The notes under the pieces were generated by a model. The model made no database searches, was not told the origin of the DNA, and worked only from the letters and a program-made list of their open reading frames with translations. A DNA stretch of 20,185 nucleotides from Nemertoderma westbladi. Lineage: Eukaryota > Xenacoelomorpha > Nemertodermatida > Nemertodermatidae. Location: contig JAUCBJ010001579.1 in assembly GCA_032718475.1 (NCBI GenBank), positions 1 to 20,185 on the forward strand, read 5' to 3'. How positions within the stretch are numbered: the stretch's first letter is position 1; each line of letters starts with the position of its first letter. Shown one piece after another: positions 18,733-20,185 of this stretch. The position numbers and the translations under genes are program-made.

Positions 18733-18750
18733 TAGTAGTAGTAGCAGTTA
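18322..18750 (+). mobile_element. 5'-truncated RTE-type LINE insertion with 8-bp target duplication
   Basis: The insertion is flanked by GGGTTACA at 18314-18321 and again at 18751-18758, a plausible target-site duplication. The 3' end has almost no untranslated region: the stop codon is the first of five TAG units (18730-18744), followed by CAGTTA. A short 3' UTR ending in a trinucleotide repeat is characteristic of RTE elements. Truncation within the ORF is what target-primed reverse transcription usually leaves. Confidence 0.7.
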
Positions 18751-18859
18751 GGGTTACATGAAGGTTTTAATTAGGGTTGAGGCCGCCACTACTGTAACCA
18801 GCGAGTTTCATATAAGTATAAAAATCCCTGTTGTTCACTTTGTCCTGTTGTGAGACAGG

Positions 18860-18862
<3 letters not shown>

Positions 18863-18897
<35 letters not shown>
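18863..18897. repeat. poly-G tract, 35 bases
   Basis: Thirty-five uninterrupted G residues preceded by GGGGA. This is long for a natural mononucleotide G run and prone to length error in sequencing. It is the left arm of the inverted repeat closing at 19049. Confidence 0.95.
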
Positions 18898-18900
<3 letters not shown>

Positions 18901-19049
18901 GGACGCAAAACCCGGCTTGGCGAATTAATATTCCGCCTCAATGTTAAATTCTCAATTTAGGGAAAGGAGCAGGTTACAATGCAACGTCGAATTTCCCCTG
19001 GAGAGGGATGAATTTTTATTGCGTCCAGTCCCCCCCCCCCCCCCCCCCC
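18878..19049. mobile_element. poly-G/poly-C hairpin enclosing a SINE-like 3' body
   Basis: Left G-run plus GACTGGACGCAA (18897-18908) is mirrored by TTGCGTCCAGTC (19019-19030) plus 20 C residues (19030-19049). This gives a perfect stem of 31 bp with a 110-base loop. The loop contains CAACGTCGAATTTCCCCTGG and AGAGGGATGAATTTTTATTG, close to the 3' body of the SINE at 17030-17222, which also ends in a C run. The structure may therefore be an inverted junction of SINE ends, or an element with TIRs extended by homopolymer growth. Confidence 0.6.
19030..19049. repeat. poly-C tract, 20 bases
   Basis: Uninterrupted C run forming the right arm of the hairpin that starts in the poly-G tract at 18863-18897. 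Confidence 0.95.
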
Positions 19050-19700
19050 TATCTGCCTGTTGTACCCTTTCTATAACATTTGTAACCTTTGACATGGTTT
19101 TTGAACCCCCCAACCATTTGACATGGCTGTTGTTCACTTTACTAAAATGTTACAATATAACAATAAAACAATTCAACGTAAATAATTACTGTAATTTATT
19201 GTAACAATGTATTTTTCCCAAGCACCAGTGAGGAATATATAGTCGAGTCGAGAGTATAGTCGTAGGCCTACGTTTAATTCCCCGTATTACGTAATTATTT
19301 TAATATATTTTTAATTATATTTGAAATAATGAATTATTTTTTTCTGGTGGTTGGGTGGGATATGGGGCGCCGTGGGCTTCAAAAATATGAAAATGCCGGC
19401 GATTGCGGCGGGGAATTTTCAAGGACTTTCTCCCATCTAACTGTAATGGAATATAAAGACGATGCGGTGTTCTATAGTTATACTAGAAAGTCTTAATTGT
19501 GAGTAATTGTAATATATCACCTTTTGGTTCGATACCTGTCACTTAACCTGTTCCCTCAATAAATTTCCCCCGACCTATTGCGCCCATAGGACCTATATCA
19601 TTAATACCAGAAAAATCAAATTTAAGACTAAAAGAAATCTTCAAACATATTTATTCCAGGCTAAAATCATTGGGTCACTTTAAGAATTCTTCTCTCTGTG
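19050..19700. other. AT-rich non-coding stretch
   Basis: No gene or clear repeat. A TAGGCCTA palindrome occurs near 19263. Open frames overlapping the C run are low-complexity artefacts. Confidence 0.4.
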
Positions 19701-19762
19701 GTTCAGTACCAAGGCGACCTCTATACAGGTCGCCTTTGTATAGAGGTCGCCTTGTTCAGTAC
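19701..19762. mobile_element. 44-bp hairpin flanked by 9-bp direct repeats
   Basis: GTTCAGTAC occurs at 19701-19709 and 19754-19762. Between them, CAAGGCGACCTCTATACA (19710-19727) and its exact complement (19737-19754) enclose a nine-base loop that repeats part of the arm (GGTCGCCTT). The last G of the right arm is shared with the right direct repeat. Flanking direct repeats of this size look like a target-site duplication around a tiny palindromic insertion. A replication-slippage event making a templated palindrome is the alternative. Confidence 0.65.
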
Positions 19763-20185
19763 TGTCATAATATTGAAGCAGTTAATAGTTAGGTACACAC
19801 GTTCGTGGGGACTTCGCGCAGCACGTAGTCGGCAAGCCTTGGCATACGGTTCATATAGAGCAAATGAGGCATGTCTAGTTTGGACCCCATATCCCATGCT
19901 ATAAATGTATTCATTCGATATACAATCATATGTTAATCCGCTAGGTGGTGTCAAATTGTTATTCTGCAATTTCGTACTTACCAGTGCAGCACTGTACAGC
20001 AGTACCGTACCGGTAGGCCTATGTCATTACTTCTGAGTCTCTAGCGGATCCCCAATTAAATGTCTTAACTTTTCAATTTCGTAAAAGATAGACTTCATGA
20101 TTCTCTACATGCCACCAAAATTTCAGCTCAGGAAAATGAGGCCTTCCCGAGAAATTTAACATTTTCTAAAAACCACATAATCTGT
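19763..20185. other. non-coding sequence to the window end
   Basis: No convincing coding frame on either strand. A block at about 19800-19900 is less AT-rich, with words such as TTTGGACCCCATATCCC, and may be a dispersed repeat, but there is no internal evidence for its ends. Near 20010, GTACCGTACCGGTAGGCCTA is another instance of the recurring palindrome. Confidence 0.4.

Larger units (their letters stand above)
18252..18784. mobile_element. 96-bp hairpin element (MITE-like) interrupted by a LINE tail
   Basis: The arms are 18252-18272 (GGCCTCAACCATAATTAAAA plus C) and 18764-18784, exact inverted copies except for one base in 21. The LINE fragment at 18322-18750 lies between them. Removing it with one copy of its target duplication leaves about 96 bp, a size typical of small MITEs. 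No clear target duplication flanks the arms themselves (GTCA on the left, GCCA on the right). TTAGGG-containing words occur on both sides but are too short to be telomeric. Confidence 0.6.

Overview
The window looks like nuclear DNA from an animal, most likely a marine invertebrate. Long AT-rich non-coding stretches separate short, GC-richer exons with GT/AG splice sites. Tandem arrays are very long, and tRNA-derived SINE-like elements, small inverted-repeat elements and the tail of an RTE-type LINE are present. The palindrome TAGGCCTA and close variants recur throughout. My impression is that these features fit an echinoderm-like or other invertebrate deuterostome, but the species cannot be fixed from sequence alone. 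There is no sign of bacterial operons, rRNA or CRISPR.

Layout by region. Bases 1-203 are an (ATGGG)n pentanucleotide array, and 271-496 a 27-bp tandem array. A minus-strand exon at about 1311-1563 resembles a degenerate Cu/Zn superoxide dismutase fold. A 53-bp minisatellite fills about 2011-3359. The best gene is on the minus strand at 6586-3873. Two exons join in frame into a single-pass type I membrane protein of about 457 residues, with a signal peptide, Cys-rich/CUB-like ectodomain, Pro/Thr stalk, transmembrane helix and acidic tail. Its intron carries a 29-bp repeat that begins at the splice donor and a candidate inverted-repeat transposon. Bases 7120-7300 hold two hairpins and a minus-strand tRNA-SINE-like sequence. 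Bases 7484-11657 are one very large minisatellite with 38/40-bp monomers, then 35-bp monomers, with visible higher-order repeats.

Farther right, a minus-strand first exon (12066-11878) encodes a short N-terminal membrane segment and ends at a good splice donor. Its partner exons are not identified. A weak hypothetical ORF lies at 12331-12516. From 12.6 kb to the end the DNA is intergenic or intronic and full of small mobile elements: a 28-bp-TIR element (13612-13836), a tRNA-SINE (about 17030-17222), a LINE tail nested inside a 96-bp hairpin element (18252-18784), a poly-G/poly-C hairpin around a SINE-like body (18863-19049), and a 44-bp hairpin flanked by 9-bp direct repeats (19701-19762).

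No multi-gene system is evident. The recognised exons all lie on the minus strand but appear to belong to at least two or three separate genes. The most unusual content is repeat architecture: higher-order repeats in two unrelated arrays, stop-free non-triplet arrays and nested elements. Tandem arrays alone account for roughly 6 kb of the 20 kb.
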